DNA of 64,000 nucleotides, taken from assembly GCA_964497585.1 (NCBI GenBank), contig CAZCDS010000001.1, positions 336,055 to 400,054 of the forward strand, read 5' to 3'. Of the stretch, positions 46,176-55,575 are shown piece after piece (the stretch's first letter is position 1; each line of letters begins with the position of its first letter). Made by a program: the position numbers and the translations under genes. The notes below the pieces were generated by a model, which worked only from the letters and a program-made list of their open reading frames with translations, had not been told where the DNA came from and searched no databases. Source of the stretch: CAZCDS01 sp964497585. GTDB lineage: Bacteria > Desulfobacterota > Desulfomonilia > Desulfomonilales > Desulfomonilaceae.

Positions 46176-47192
46176 TTAATCGCTTCCTTCAGCTCCTTTC
46201 GACGTTGCGTGGTTCCGGCCTTCATCTTTAAACACGTGTCGGGGGGTTTCAATGAGCACCGTCGTGTCCGGCGGTACCGATGACGTCAACCACACGTTAC
46301 CCCCGATGACCGATCGCGCCCCGATGACGGTAGCCCCGCCGAGAATTGTTGCCTGAGCGTAAATAGTGACGTCGTCCTCGATTTTGGGATGGCGCTTGAC
46401 TCCCCGGAGAGAGTTGCCGCCCTCAGACTCTCGCGGAACCGAGAGTGCGCCGAGGGTGACCCCCTGATAGATGCGTACGCGGTTGCCTATCTCGGTGGTT
46501 TCTCCAATCACCACCCCTGTCCCGTGATCGATGAAGAAGTCGGAACCGATCTCCGCTCCCGGATGGATGTCGATCCCCGTCAACGAGTGGGCGTGTTCCG
46601 TCATGATGCGCGGCATCAGAGGTATCCCTCGAGAAAAGAGCTCGTGGGCTACCCGGTACACGAAGATGGCAAAAAGACCCGGATAGCAGAATACGATCTC
46701 GTCGAGACTCTTGGATGCGGGGTCCCCGTCGTAATGGGCGCGCACGTCACACGCGAGCATTCTCCTCAGCTCGGGAAACTTCTCTATCAGGATCAGGGCC
46801 TCTTCATGGCCCTTTTGGACACATTTGACACAGAGGCTGTCCATCCTGCGGCATTCGTGCCGGATGCTCCGTGAGATCTGCGCGGCCAGCATTTCGTAGG
46901 CGGTGGTTATTTCGTTTCCCAGGTGATATTCGACCGTGGAATGGGCCAGCTCCTGCCTGCCGAAGTAACCGGGAAAGAGTATATCCTGAAGGATGTGGAT
47001 GATACGTATAATTTCGTCGGTTGACGGCAGGAGCGCGGCCCCGACGTTGTCTATCGTCTCTTCCTCGTAGCAGGATTGAACCGTACTTTGGACCGCAGCC
47101 TTCAATCGCTCCTCATGGACCGGCTGCGGCGCATCCGCGTCGAATTCGCATACTTGTTCGAAATCAAGACCCTTGTCAGGATTTTCTCTCAT
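46176..47192 (-). CDS. cysE: Serine O-acetyltransferase
   Basis: A 338-residue enzyme that acetylates L-serine as the first step of cysteine synthesis. The C-terminal left-handed beta-helix carries hexapeptide repeats, with the catalytic-region GIDIHPGAEIGSDFFIDHGT, VVIGETTEIGNRVRIYQGVT and ATILGGATVIGARSVIGGNV. The N-terminal helical domain is long, as in the larger EpsC/CysE proteins of Desulfobacterota and plants. ATG 47190-47192 follows an AGAGGAA; the frame extends 8 codons upstream. No cysK is adjacent. Confidence 0.94.
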   Translation of the reverse strand: MRENPDKGLDFEQVCEFDADAPQPVHEERLKAAVQSTVQSCYEEETIDNVGAALLPSTDEIIRIIHILQDILFPGYFGRQELAHSTVEYHLGNEITTAYEMLAAQISRSIRHECRRMDSLCVKCVQKGHEEALILIEKFPELRRMLACDVRAHYDGDPASKSLDEIVFCYPGLFAIFVYRVAHELFSRGIPLMPRIMTEHAHSLTGIDIHPGAEIGSDFFIDHGTGVVIGETTEIGNRVRIYQGVTLGALSVPRESEGGNSLRGVKRHPKIEDDVTIYAQATILGGATVIGARSVIGGNVWLTSSVPPDTTVLIETPRHVFKDEGRNHATSKGAEGSD

Positions 47193-47510
47193 TTCCTCTT
47201 GCCCTCCTCTCGGCAATCAGTGAGCGGCTTCTTTGGTCCTGTACACATAAGATCAACACCCTGGAAACCGCCGCAAGAGACAATGCCAAATTCTGGTCTT
47301 CTTCTTCACTCATCGCGGGGCTTCGCTTGATTGAGCCTTCAGGTCCTTCATTAGGGCTGCCTAGACAGGAAGCACTTGCCATCAGGACAGAATGGTCTGG
47401 AATTCAAGGGCCGACAATCGAGATCATGGAGAAGCATATTCCTATGACCCATCACCGCGTCTCTGCCTATCTGGATCGATGAGTTGTACCTGCGGCCTGC
47501 GCCGCTTTTC
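47193..47510. other. Intergenic region, cysE / HTH-zinc ribbon gene
   Basis: About 318 bases between genes on the same strand. I found no hairpin, riboswitch or gene that I can support. Confidence 0.35.
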
Positions 47511-47888
47511 CTATTCCTTTATCCCGAACACCGGTTCGGTGATCCGTTCGGACTTGCACACCGGGCAGCGTCCGGGAGTCGAGAAGCGTCGCCGATCCTT
47601 GAAGACATAGTCGCAGTTCAGGCACATAGCGGGCGCGGCAAAGATGTTCAGCCTTTTGCCGGCGGATCTCCGGACATGGGGAAGGTGCTCCAGAACCTCT
47701 CTTTCTCGAATCCCCAGAATGCGGGAGAGGTCCCTTACCGTGAGTTCTTTTTCTCGGAGCAACTGCGCGATTCTTTGCCGGACGGTCAGGACAGGCCTCC
47801 TTTGAAGCGTCTCTTCACGCGGCCTGTCACCTTTTGCCCTGTCACGCGCCCTGAGATTGATCTGGGGGCAGGGCCCTTCAGGCGGCAC
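47511..47888 (-). CDS. Predicted HTH / zinc-ribbon transcriptional regulator
   Basis: A protein of about 125 residues. The middle (VRQRIAQLLREKELTVRDLS, then RILGIREREVLEHLPHV) is a helix-turn-helix. The C-terminal part is a zinc ribbon with CLNCDYVF and CPVCKSERI, a CxxC...CxxC pair. This combination matches the archaeal and bacterial COG3357-type predicted regulators. The first 25-30 residues are basic and may not be translated; the true start may lie near residue 33, but no ATG is there. Target genes are unknown. Confidence 0.75.
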   Translation of the reverse strand: MPPEGPCPQINLRARDRAKGDRPREETLQRRPVLTVRQRIAQLLREKELTVRDLSRILGIREREVLEHLPHVRRSAGKRLNIFAAPAMCLNCDYVFKDRRRFSTPGRCPVCKSERITEPVFGIKE

Positions 47889-48173
47889 GTCAAGCTATTT
47901 GGGGCTGAACCGCGTTTCGCCTTGACAACCTGCGACCTTTTCGTGGAGGATAACCTTTAACCTGCGGCCACGGCAATCATTATTGTGGTGACTGTCATTG
48001 AATCGTGCGCCGATCTCAAGTGCGGTAAGAAAGCGATCTGCCGTCCCGAGCCTGCTCGTTTTCTTCGGACTTTTGGTCAAGGGTTACCGTGGGGCGCTCC
48101 TGTACTGAGCCTGACCTTGGCCGCAAATCCGGATGCGCTCCATGATACGTTCGCACGCGAAATGGAGGGACGC

Positions 48174-48650
48174 ATGGCCCAGAGGTCGTTGAACAAGGTG
48201 CTTCTCCTCGGTAACCTGGGTCGGGACCCTGAAGTGAGGTACACGTCGTCCGGCCGGGCGGTGGCCAACTTCACAGTGGCCACATCCGAGCGCTGGAAGG
48301 ATCGGGACGGGAATGACCAGGAGAGGACCGAATGGCATCGAGTGGTGGCCTGGGGAAGGCTTGGTGAAGTCTGCGGAGAGTACCTGAGCAAGGGTCGCCA
48401 GGTTTTCATCGAGGGACGTATCCAGAGCCGAGAATGGGAAGACCAGGATGGTAACCGTCGAACGACTATCGAAATCATTGCCAACGACATGATCATGCTC
48501 GGAGGCGGGGGTTCACCCCAGGGGGAAGGCCGCGGTGGGTACGACCGGAAGCAGGAACCCTCTCGCCGCCCCACCCAGGACGATGCTCGTGCAAGGCGTG
48601 ACGAGAGCTCGTACGAGCCGCCGCCGCCTGAAGATGACATCCCTTTTTAA
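48174..48650 (+). CDS. ssb: Single-stranded DNA-binding protein
   Basis: A 158-residue SSB. The OB fold begins MAQRSLNKVLLLGNLGRDPE and includes TEWHRVVAWGRLGEVCGEYL and GRIQSREWEDQDGNRRTT. A Gly/Arg/Pro-rich linker leads to the acidic tail ending in DDIPF, which recruits partner proteins of replication and repair. ATG 48174, with GGAGGG 5 bases upstream, is the start; the frame is open further upstream without family similarity. Confidence 0.97.
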   Translation: MAQRSLNKVLLLGNLGRDPEVRYTSSGRAVANFTVATSERWKDRDGNDQERTEWHRVVAWGRLGEVCGEYLSKGRQVFIEGRIQSREWEDQDGNRRTTIEIIANDMIMLGGGGSPQGEGRGGYDRKQEPSRRPTQDDARARRDESSYEPPPPEDDIPF

Positions 48651-48962
48651 CGGTTGTTCTTAATAAGCCTTGACCGGGCCGGAACAAAGCCTATTCTATG
48701 AAATATGTCTCCAAAGATGATTGCGAGGTATAGTTTACCGTACGCCCCAATATCTGAGCAAACGGCTCATGGGGAGGACACGCTGGGAAGGAAGGTCGTG
48801 ACGCGTGACGGTGCTCCATGGCAAAGGAGCGATTCAAAGCGTGTCTTGCGAAGGTTGGACTGTTGTCCTCCGTCCGAGGCCGGGTCGGTCGGGTAACCGG
48901 TTTGAATCATGTCGGCTGATACGGGACGAGCGTAGCCCGAAGCCTGAAGCAAAGGAGAAGTC
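48651..48962 (+). promoter_or_regulatory. Leader region of the peptide-transporter operon with a possible promoter
   Basis: TTGACC (48670-48675), a 16-base spacer and TATTCT (48692-48697) form a plausible sigma70-type promoter, giving a leader of about 260 bases before the binding-protein ATG. No gene is seen in the leader. Read by eye only. Confidence 0.35.
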
Positions 48963-50876
48963 ATGAGAATGAGGGTGGGGTACGAAGTGCTGATTGCTGG
49001 TCTGGCAGCGACAATCATGTTGTTTCCACAGGTCTTTGGCGGCACGGCCGCGGCTTTCAATGAGGCCCCTTCGTTGGCGAAACTGGTCAAGGCCGGCAAA
49101 CTCGATCCTGTAGACAAGAGACTGCCGGCAAAGCCGGTGGTCGTCAAGCCGATCGAGAAACCGGGAGTCTACGGCGGGACCTGGCGAAGGGCCTATACGG
49201 GCCTGTCGGATCTCGTGGGCGCGCGCCGGATACTCTACGATCCTCTCGTGCGATGGAGCCCCGACTACCGGATCGTTCCCAATCTCGCCACCAAATGGGA
49301 GATCGGCGGCAACGGAAAAATTTTCACATTTCACCTTGCCAAAGGAGTTCGGTGGTCGGACGGGGCGCCGTTTACTGCGGACGACATCCTTTTCTACTTT
49401 GATGACATCCTCTTCAATAAGGAGCTGACTCCCAGCATTCCCAAGTGGCTCGCGCCCGAGGGGACTCCGCCTAAAGTGACCAAGGTCGACGATTACACGA
49501 TCAGGTTCGAGTTCACCAAGCCGTACGGTCTTTTCCTCCAGCAGCTTGCCTGCCCTCACGGCATGGAATTGGTGACCAAGCCCAAGCATTACCTCAAGAA
49601 ATTCCATAAGAAATATGCCAAACCCGAAGAGTTGGAAGCGCTGATGAAGGAAAAGAACGTCTCTTCCTGGGTGAAGCTCTTTCAGGATGCATCCAGCTTG
49701 CGTCATGCCCTCTTCATCGGCACGGACATGCCTTCAATACTCGCATGGATAACCAAGATACCCGCTCCTGCCCAGCGCTTCGTCATGGTACGCAATCCTT
49801 ATTATTGGAAGGTTGACACGAAAGGGAATCAGCTCCCGTACATCGACACTATCGTCCATGAACTTCAGGCCGAATCCCAGACAATCCTTTTGAAGGCCAT
49901 CGCGGGTGAGATCGACATGCAGGGTCGACGCCTGGGTGGCATGCAGAAGTCCGTCTTGCTTCTGGCGAGCCGGGGCCAGGGCAATTACAGACTCATCCCC
50001 AAGACGTCTACGGCCTCCGTGGGATTGCTTCTTGCCCCTAATCTGAACCACAAGGATCCGGTCATGAAGAAGATCCTTTCGGATAGGAGGTTTAGGATCG
50101 CACTCTCCCACGCGATCAACAGGGAAGAAATAGACAAGATCGTTTATCGAGGCAAAGGAGCGATTCGGCAGGCCGCGCCGCTCAAGGAATCACCCTTTTA
50201 CAGCGCGTCCTACGAAAAGGCCTACATTAAGTACGATCCTGCCAAGTCCAAGGCGCTGCTCGACGAGATGGGCCTCAAGGCGGATTCCGACGGGAAACGT
50301 ATGCGTCCGGATGGAAAGCCGCTCCAACTCGTCCTGGATGTGATGGCTGCTATCCCTAGTTGGGTGGATACGGCTGAGGTCTTGGCATCCAACATCAGCC
50401 AGCTGGGAATCGACACCGAAGTTAAATCCGAAACCCGCGGACTTTTCCGCCAGCGCGTCCAGGGGGCCTTACATGACATCGCGCTCTGGCCCGGTGACGG
50501 CGGCATGGAGTGTCTGTTGGAGCCTCGCTGGTACTTTCCGTACAGTACGGAGAGTCTCCAGGCGCCATTGTTCGGAAAGTGGTATCAAAGCGGAGGCAAG
50601 CAAGGAGAGGAACCCCCGAAGGTGATAAAGGAGCTCATGGATACGTACAGCGAGATCCTCTCCACGGTCTCCGATGAGAAGAAAAAGGAGCTTTTTGGCA
50701 AGATTATCGCCGCGAATGAGAAAAATCTTTGGGTAATCGGGCTCGTGCACGATCCTCCCGATTACTATGTCGTGGCGAACAACATGCACAATCTCCCGAA
50801 GAGGGACTTCCAGAGCTGGACGTACCCGAACCCCGGGCCGATCCATCCGGAACAGTTCTTCATGACGAAGAAGTAG
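48963..50876 (+). CDS. Peptide ABC transporter substrate-binding protein (SBP family 5)
   Basis: A 637-residue periplasmic binding protein. The N-terminal signal peptide ends near GGTAAAFNE. SBP-5 landmarks follow: YDPLVRWSPDYRIVPNLATK, FHLAKGVRWSDGAPFTADDI, and RFRIALSHAINREEIDKIVY. Family members bind di-, oligopeptides, nickel or opines. At 637 residues it is longer than DppA/OppA (about 540) and fits the larger subgroup with extended insertions near residues 215-260. It leads an operon of permeases and ATPases (binding protein, B, C, D, F), so peptide uptake is the most likely role. Confidence 0.92.
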   Translation: MRMRVGYEVLIAGLAATIMLFPQVFGGTAAAFNEAPSLAKLVKAGKLDPVDKRLPAKPVVVKPIEKPGVYGGTWRRAYTGLSDLVGARRILYDPLVRWSPDYRIVPNLATKWEIGGNGKIFTFHLAKGVRWSDGAPFTADDILFYFDDILFNKELTPSIPKWLAPEGTPPKVTKVDDYTIRFEFTKPYGLFLQQLACPHGMELVTKPKHYLKKFHKKYAKPEELEALMKEKNVSSWVKLFQDASSLRHALFIGTDMPSILAWITKIPAPAQRFVMVRNPYYWKVDTKGNQLPYIDTIVHELQAESQTILLKAIAGEIDMQGRRLGGMQKSVLLLASRGQGNYRLIPKTSTASVGLLLAPNLNHKDPVMKKILSDRRFRIALSHAINREEIDKIVYRGKGAIRQAAPLKESPFYSASYEKAYIKYDPAKSKALLDEMGLKADSDGKRMRPDGKPLQLVLDVMAAIPSWVDTAEVLASNISQLGIDTEVKSETRGLFRQRVQGALHDIALWPGDGGMECLLEPRWYFPYSTESLQAPLFGKWYQSGGKQGEEPPKVIKELMDTYSEILSTVSDEKKKELFGKIIAANEKNLWVIGLVHDPPDYYVVANNMHNLPKRDFQSWTYPNPGPIHPEQFFMTKK

Positions 50877-51135
50877 ACTCGGGACCGGGTGTTCCGGAGA
50901 CCAGCATGGGGCGCTTCGTGCTGCACGGCAGGCGTCCGCCTTTGAAGTGAACGTTGTGGTGTGTTTCGTTGGAAGCACACTCGCCTAGGTCCTCTCCTCT
51001 GGGGGAGCGGCAGTGTGACCTATACCCTTTCCCATTGGGAGAGGGGTGCGGTGAGGGCGAATCTTGACAGCGTTGATCTTTTGAGGGGGTACGACAGACC
51101 TTCAGGACGGATCGCTTATCCGCAGTGAAAGGGTC

Positions 51136-51360
51136 ATGTTTGGTTATATCGTCCGTCGTATTCCGATGATGATTCCGATCCTGATCGCGATTTCGATCAT
51201 CACCTTCATCATTATGCAACTGCTTCCACACGACTCTTTCGGTCCGCTAATTGAGGGAAGAGTGACAGTCCGGAAAGCCAGCGCTACAGAGTCCACCTCT
51301 CCCTATGGAGGGTTGCGGACAGCGCGACTTTTGACAAGGTTGAATCACCATCGGTGTTAA
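51136..51360 (+). pseudogene. Truncated duplicate of the peptide-transporter permease start
   Basis: ATG 51136 begins FGYIVRRIPMMIPILIAISI, closely matching the first 30 residues of the intact permease at 51412 (LAYIIRRILTMIPILIAISI). Similarity ends at about residue 35 (HDSFG versus GDFLT), after which the frame reads unrelated sequence to a stop at 51360. Leader sequence just before the ATG is also alike in the two copies (CGCAGTGAAAGGGTC versus CGCTGTGAGACGGTC). It is a fragment with only the first membrane helix and no transport function. Confidence 0.75.
51178..51212 (+). repeat. 35-bp identical repeat, copy 1 (truncated permease)
   Basis: The 35 bases starting ATCCTGATCGCGATTTCG are identical to 51454-51488 inside the intact permease. 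The spacing is 276 bases. Flanking bases differ at many third positions, so the duplication is not recent or this block is under conversion. Confidence 0.8.
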
Positions 51361-51411
51361 CCCGGCTCGAGACAAGCCCCAGCCGGAATCTTCATCCGCT
51401 GTGAGACGGTC

Positions 51412-52410
51412 ATGCTCGCTTACATAATCCGTCGCATACTGACGATGATACCCATCCTGATCGCGATTTCGATCATCACCTTCATCATCATTCAATTGCC
51501 GCCGGGCGACTTTCTGACCAACTACGTCGCGGAACTCCAGGAGAGCGGCGAGATGGTGGATCACTCCGAACTGCAGGCCCTCAAGCAACGTTGGGGTCTC
51601 GATCAACCGGAGTACATGCAGTACCTGCACTGGGCCTGGAATTTCCTCCATGGGGATTTCGGTTATTCCTTTGAATGGGACACGCCGGTGTCGGAACTGA
51701 TCGGTGAGCGGTTGGGCCTGACGGTTCTCATTTCCGTCGCAACGCTGATCTTCACCTGGGCCGTGTCCGTCCCGATCGGCATATATTCCGCGGTGAGGCA
51801 GTATTCCTGGACGGATCACTTCCTCACCTTCGTGGGATTCATCGGGCTCGCCACACCGAATTTCCTCTTCGCGCTTGTGCTGCTCTGGTTTTCGTACGCC
51901 TACCTTGGCATGAGTGTTGGGGGGCTGTTCTCGCCCCAATTCCAGGACGCGTCCTGGTCGTTGGCCAAGGTGTGGGATCTGCTGAAACATCTCTGGATTC
52001 CCGTCATAATTGTCGGGACGGCACACACAGCGAAATTCATCCGCATCATTCGAGGCAACCTTCTTGACGAGTTGAAAAAGCAATATGTGACAACCGCCAG
52101 GGCCAAGGGTCTGCCCGAAGTCCATCTCATCCTCAAGTATCCGGTGCGGGTGGCCATCAATCCTCTGGTGAGTACGATCGGTTGGACCTTGCCGGAACTG
52201 GTGTCCGGTATCGCCATCACCGCGGTGGTCTTGAATTTGCCCACAACCGGTCCCTTGCTCTTGAAAGCCCTCTTGAGCCAGGACATGCACCTGGCAGGGA
52301 GCTTTATCATGCTCCTGAGCATCTTGACCGTGGTCGGAACCCTGCTCTCCGACATTCTGCTCGCCTGGGTGGACCCCAGGATCAGATTCGGAGCCCGGGA
52401 AGGCGTATGA
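51412..52410 (+). CDS. Dipeptide/oligopeptide ABC transporter permease (DppB/OppB type)
   Basis: A 332-residue permease with about six helices, starting MLAYIIRRILTMIPILIAIS. It contains the long periplasmic loop of DppB (LNYVAELQES-like region, HGDFGYSFEWDTPVSELIGE) and the EAA-type ATPase-docking loop KKQYVTTARAKGLPEVHLIL. Its stop overlaps the next permease start by 4 bases. It is the functional counterpart of the truncated copy just upstream. The second copy of the 35-bp repeat is at 51454-51488. Confidence 0.93.
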   Translation: MLAYIIRRILTMIPILIAISIITFIIIQLPPGDFLTNYVAELQESGEMVDHSELQALKQRWGLDQPEYMQYLHWAWNFLHGDFGYSFEWDTPVSELIGERLGLTVLISVATLIFTWAVSVPIGIYSAVRQYSWTDHFLTFVGFIGLATPNFLFALVLLWFSYAYLGMSVGGLFSPQFQDASWSLAKVWDLLKHLWIPVIIVGTAHTAKFIRIIRGNLLDELKKQYVTTARAKGLPEVHLILKYPVRVAINPLVSTIGWTLPELVSGIAITAVVLNLPTTGPLLLKALLSQDMHLAGSFIMLLSILTVVGTLLSDILLAWVDPRIRFGAREGV

Positions 52411-53513
52411 CAACAGAAAAAGAAAGACACGAGAAGTATCTCAACGCGTCCACCAGGCAGCTTATCTGGTGGCGGTACAAGAAGCACGTGGTGGCTATGA
52501 TAGGGCTCTGGATCATCGGTCTATTGTATGTGATCGCGGTGTTCTGCGAGTTCGTAGCCCCGTACGACCAGACCAAGCGCTACATCGACTGCATCTACTC
52601 CGGTCCGACCCGGATCCATATATTCGACCATAAGGGGAAGCTCAGAAGACCCTTTGTGCGAGCCTTGCGACAGGAAGTGAATCTTGAGACCCAACTGATA
52701 TGTTACACGGAGGTGCCGGATTCGTACTACCCGATTCGGTTCCTCGTCAGGGGCTCCCCTTACAGCTTCTGGGGCTTGTGGGAGAGCAATCTACACCTCT
52801 TCGGAGTCGACCCGCCCGCAAGGATCTTCCTGTTCGGTACCGATCGGATGGGACGAGACATGTTCACTCGCTGTCTTTTTGGCAGCAGGATCTCCCTCTC
52901 CATCGGCATGGTCGGAGTATTTCTCAGCCTGGTGCTGGGGGTGGTTCTCGGCGGCGTCTCGGGGTACGTGGGCGGCTGGATAGACGGCATTATCCAGAGG
53001 ACCATCGAGATCATTCGCTGCTTCCCGAGCATTCCCCTCTGGATGGGACTTGCGGCAGCGATGCCGCCGCACTGGGCTGCGCTGAAGGTCTATTTCGCGA
53101 TTACGATCATTCTCTCTCTCATCGGCTGGACCGATCTGGCCCGAATGGTACGCGGCAAGCTCATCGCGCTTCGAGAGGAGGAGTTCGTCCTGGCGGCTCG
53201 ATTCGCGGGCGCGGGACACGCGAGGATTGTCTTTCGCCACTTGCTCCCTTCCTTCACGAGCCATATCATCGTGACGATAACCCTGGCAATTCCGAGCATG
53301 ATCCTTGCCGAGACCGCGCTGAGCTTTCTCGGCATCGGGCTTCGGCCCCCCATAACGAGCCTCGGAGTCCTGCTCAAGGAGGCTCAGAATGTAACGACCA
53401 TAGCGCTCTTCCCATGGTTGCTGATTCCGGTGGCCTTCGTGATCGCCATCGTGCTGGCGTTCAACTTCGTTGGAGACGGGCTCAGAGACGCGGTAGATCC
53501 CTATTCGAGGTAG
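52407..53513 (+). CDS. Dipeptide/oligopeptide ABC transporter permease (DppC/OppC type)
   Basis: A 368-residue permease, starting MTTEKERHEKYLNASTRQLI at ATG 52407, which overlaps the previous stop. An N-terminal helix (VVAMIGLWIIGLLYVIAVFC) is followed by a roughly 110-residue soluble segment, longer than in E. coli DppC. Then come FGTDRMGRDMFTRCLFGSRI, the DppC/OppC signature, and the docking loop EEEFVLAARFAGAGHARIVF. Helices near the C-terminus complete the fold. Confidence 0.93.
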   Translation: MTTEKERHEKYLNASTRQLIWWRYKKHVVAMIGLWIIGLLYVIAVFCEFVAPYDQTKRYIDCIYSGPTRIHIFDHKGKLRRPFVRALRQEVNLETQLICYTEVPDSYYPIRFLVRGSPYSFWGLWESNLHLFGVDPPARIFLFGTDRMGRDMFTRCLFGSRISLSIGMVGVFLSLVLGVVLGGVSGYVGGWIDGIIQRTIEIIRCFPSIPLWMGLAAAMPPHWAALKVYFAITIILSLIGWTDLARMVRGKLIALREEEFVLAARFAGAGHARIVFRHLLPSFTSHIIVTITLAIPSMILAETALSFLGIGLRPPITSLGVLLKEAQNVTTIALFPWLLIPVAFVIAIVLAFNFVGDGLRDAVDPYSR

Positions 53514-53517
53514 TCAA

Positions 53518-54531
53518 ATGATACCGGCCCTTAAGGTCGAAAATCTCAAGGTCCATTTCTTTCTCGACGCAGGAGTGATCAGGGCTGTCGACGGTGTGAG
53601 CTTCTCGGTCGAGCCTGGTAAAACGCTGGGCATCGTCGGCGAATCTGGATCGGGCAAGAGCGTGGTTGGGCAGGCCATTCTGCGGATCGTCCCGCCTCCG
53701 GGACGCATTGTGGAAGGACAGATCTTCCTGCGAGTGGAGAACGGGAACAACGAACCGGAGGTCGTTGAGCTGACTGCGCTCGATCCCCTGGGCGCCCGAG
53801 CTCGGAGCATCCGAGGCTCTGACGTGGCAATGATCTTTCAGGAGCCGATGAATTCCTTCAGCCCGGTGCACTCGGTGGGGAGCCAGATCATGGAGGCGGT
53901 CATGCTCCATTCGGACGTCTCCAAGGCGGAGGCCCGTAATCGTGCCGTGGAGATGCTTGGCCGCGTGGGTATTCCCCAGCCCGAGCACCGGATCGACGCG
54001 TATCCCCATCAATTGTCGGGTGGGATGCGCCAACGGGCGATGATCGCAATGGCCCTTGTCTGCAATCCGACCGTACTTATAGCGGACGAGCCCACCACGG
54101 CCTTGGACGTGACCATTCAGGCACAGATAATGGAGCTGCTCCGGAGCCTTCAGGAAGAGTTCCACATGTCCATACTCTTCATCTCGCACAACCTTGGGGT
54201 AATCTCCGAGATAAGCCATGATGTGCTCGTCGTCTATTTCGGCCGGGTTATGGAACACGCGCCGGTGGACGTCCTTTTCAGAGAGCCTTTGCACCCGTAC
54301 ACAAAAGCCCTGTTGGAGTCCATACCGGGGATAGACACACCGGTGAGAGGGCATCTGGCCACAATTGATGGGACGCTCCCCGAGCCTTATACCGTCATTC
54401 CAGGATGTCCTTTCTTCGGGCGATGTGATCACTGTGGTGGCGACACCGTATGCCGCGATCAGACCTACGAACTGGTCGAGGTCGCCAAGGGGCATCACGT
54501 CGCGTGTCCCTCCGTTTGCGTAAATCTCTGA
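53518..54531 (+). CDS. Dipeptide/oligopeptide ABC transporter ATPase (DppD/OppD type)
   Basis: A 337-residue ATPase. Walker A is GESGSGKSVVGQ, signature is LSGGMRQRAMIAMAL, Walker B is VLIADEPTTALDVT, and the H-loop is FISHNLGV. The C-terminal oligopeptide/dipeptide extension has PGCPFFGRCDHCGGDTVCRD, with a Cys cluster that binds iron-sulfur in this family. ATG 53518 follows the permease stop by 4 bases. Confidence 0.95.
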   Translation: MIPALKVENLKVHFFLDAGVIRAVDGVSFSVEPGKTLGIVGESGSGKSVVGQAILRIVPPPGRIVEGQIFLRVENGNNEPEVVELTALDPLGARARSIRGSDVAMIFQEPMNSFSPVHSVGSQIMEAVMLHSDVSKAEARNRAVEMLGRVGIPQPEHRIDAYPHQLSGGMRQRAMIAMALVCNPTVLIADEPTTALDVTIQAQIMELLRSLQEEFHMSILFISHNLGVISEISHDVLVVYFGRVMEHAPVDVLFREPLHPYTKALLESIPGIDTPVRGHLATIDGTLPEPYTVIPGCPFFGRCDHCGGDTVCRDQTYELVEVAKGHHVACPSVCVNL

Positions 54532-54540
54532 GGAGTTGCA

Positions 54541-55575
54541 GTGTCTGAGCGGGAAATCCTTCTCGAAGTGAAAAACCTCAAGAAACACTTCCCCATATAT
54601 CGGGGCGTGTTCAGGAAGGTGGTGGGCCACGTCAAAGCTGTTGATGGGGTCAGCTTCACCATAAGAAGCGGCGAGACGCTCGGCTTGGTCGGAGAGTCGG
54701 GCTGCGGCAAGTCCACGATCGGACGGATGATTATGGGAGCGTACCGTCCCACCGAGGGAAACATCTGGTTTCAGCCGACCAACGGTAAGCCGAGAGTTGA
54801 CATCGGATCGATCAATCCAGTCGGCATGAGAGCACTGAGGCCCTATATACAGATGGTCTTTCAGGATCCCTTCGCATCGCTCAATCCGAGGATGACGGTC
54901 AGGCAGATCCTCGCGGAACCGCTCGTCGTGAACAATATCGCTCGCGGCCGGGAGCTTGAAGAGCGAGTTCGTGAGTTGACTCTGCTGGTCGGCCTTGAGC
55001 TGCATCATCTCAACCGATATCCCCATGCATTCTCGGGAGGTCAACGCCAGCGCATAGGCATTGCCCGGGCCATGGCCCTCTATCCGAAGCTTCTCGTTGC
55101 GGACGAGCCGACTTCCGCGCTCGATGTGTCGGTTCAAGCCCAGATCGTCAACCTTGCCCTGGATATTCAGGACCAATTTGGACTGGCTTATCTCTTCATA
55201 TCCCACGACCTCGGTCTGATACGGCATTTCAGCCAGAACATCGTGGTAATGTACGTCGGTCGGGTGATGGAGTACGCGCCAGCTGCACCTCTCTTCGCGA
55301 GGCCGCGACATCCGTATTCGGAAGCGCTTCTCTCGAACGTTCCGAGCACAAGGGCGGATGTAATAGCCCAGAGGATTGTCCTGAAGGGAGAGCCAGCGGA
55401 CCCGATACATCCTCCCCCGGGATGTCCGTTCCATCCGCGATGCCTGTACGCGCAGGAGGTCTGCTCCCATGATGTTCCGGCACTCGAGGAGATTGAGCCC
55501 GATCATCTGGTTGCCTGCCACCTCTGTAAAGAGCTGGAGCTGACCGGATGCGATGCGCTCGGATGCGTGGTATAG
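54541..55575 (+). CDS. Dipeptide/oligopeptide ABC transporter ATPase (DppF/OppF type)
   Basis: A 344-residue ATPase. Walker A is GESGCGKSTIGR, signature is FSGGQRQRIGIARAMAL, Walker B is LLVADEPTSALDVS, and the H-loop is FISHDLGLI. The C-terminal extension has PPGCPFHPRCLYAQEVCSHD. The opening KNLKKHFPIYRGVFRKVVGH is typical DppF. GTG 54541 follows a GAGGAG and a 9-base spacer after the previous stop. It ends the operon. Confidence 0.95.
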   Translation: MSEREILLEVKNLKKHFPIYRGVFRKVVGHVKAVDGVSFTIRSGETLGLVGESGCGKSTIGRMIMGAYRPTEGNIWFQPTNGKPRVDIGSINPVGMRALRPYIQMVFQDPFASLNPRMTVRQILAEPLVVNNIARGRELEERVRELTLLVGLELHHLNRYPHAFSGGQRQRIGIARAMALYPKLLVADEPTSALDVSVQAQIVNLALDIQDQFGLAYLFISHDLGLIRHFSQNIVVMYVGRVMEYAPAAPLFARPRHPYSEALLSNVPSTRADVIAQRIVLKGEPADPIHPPPGCPFHPRCLYAQEVCSHDVPALEEIEPDHLVACHLCKELELTGCDALGCVV

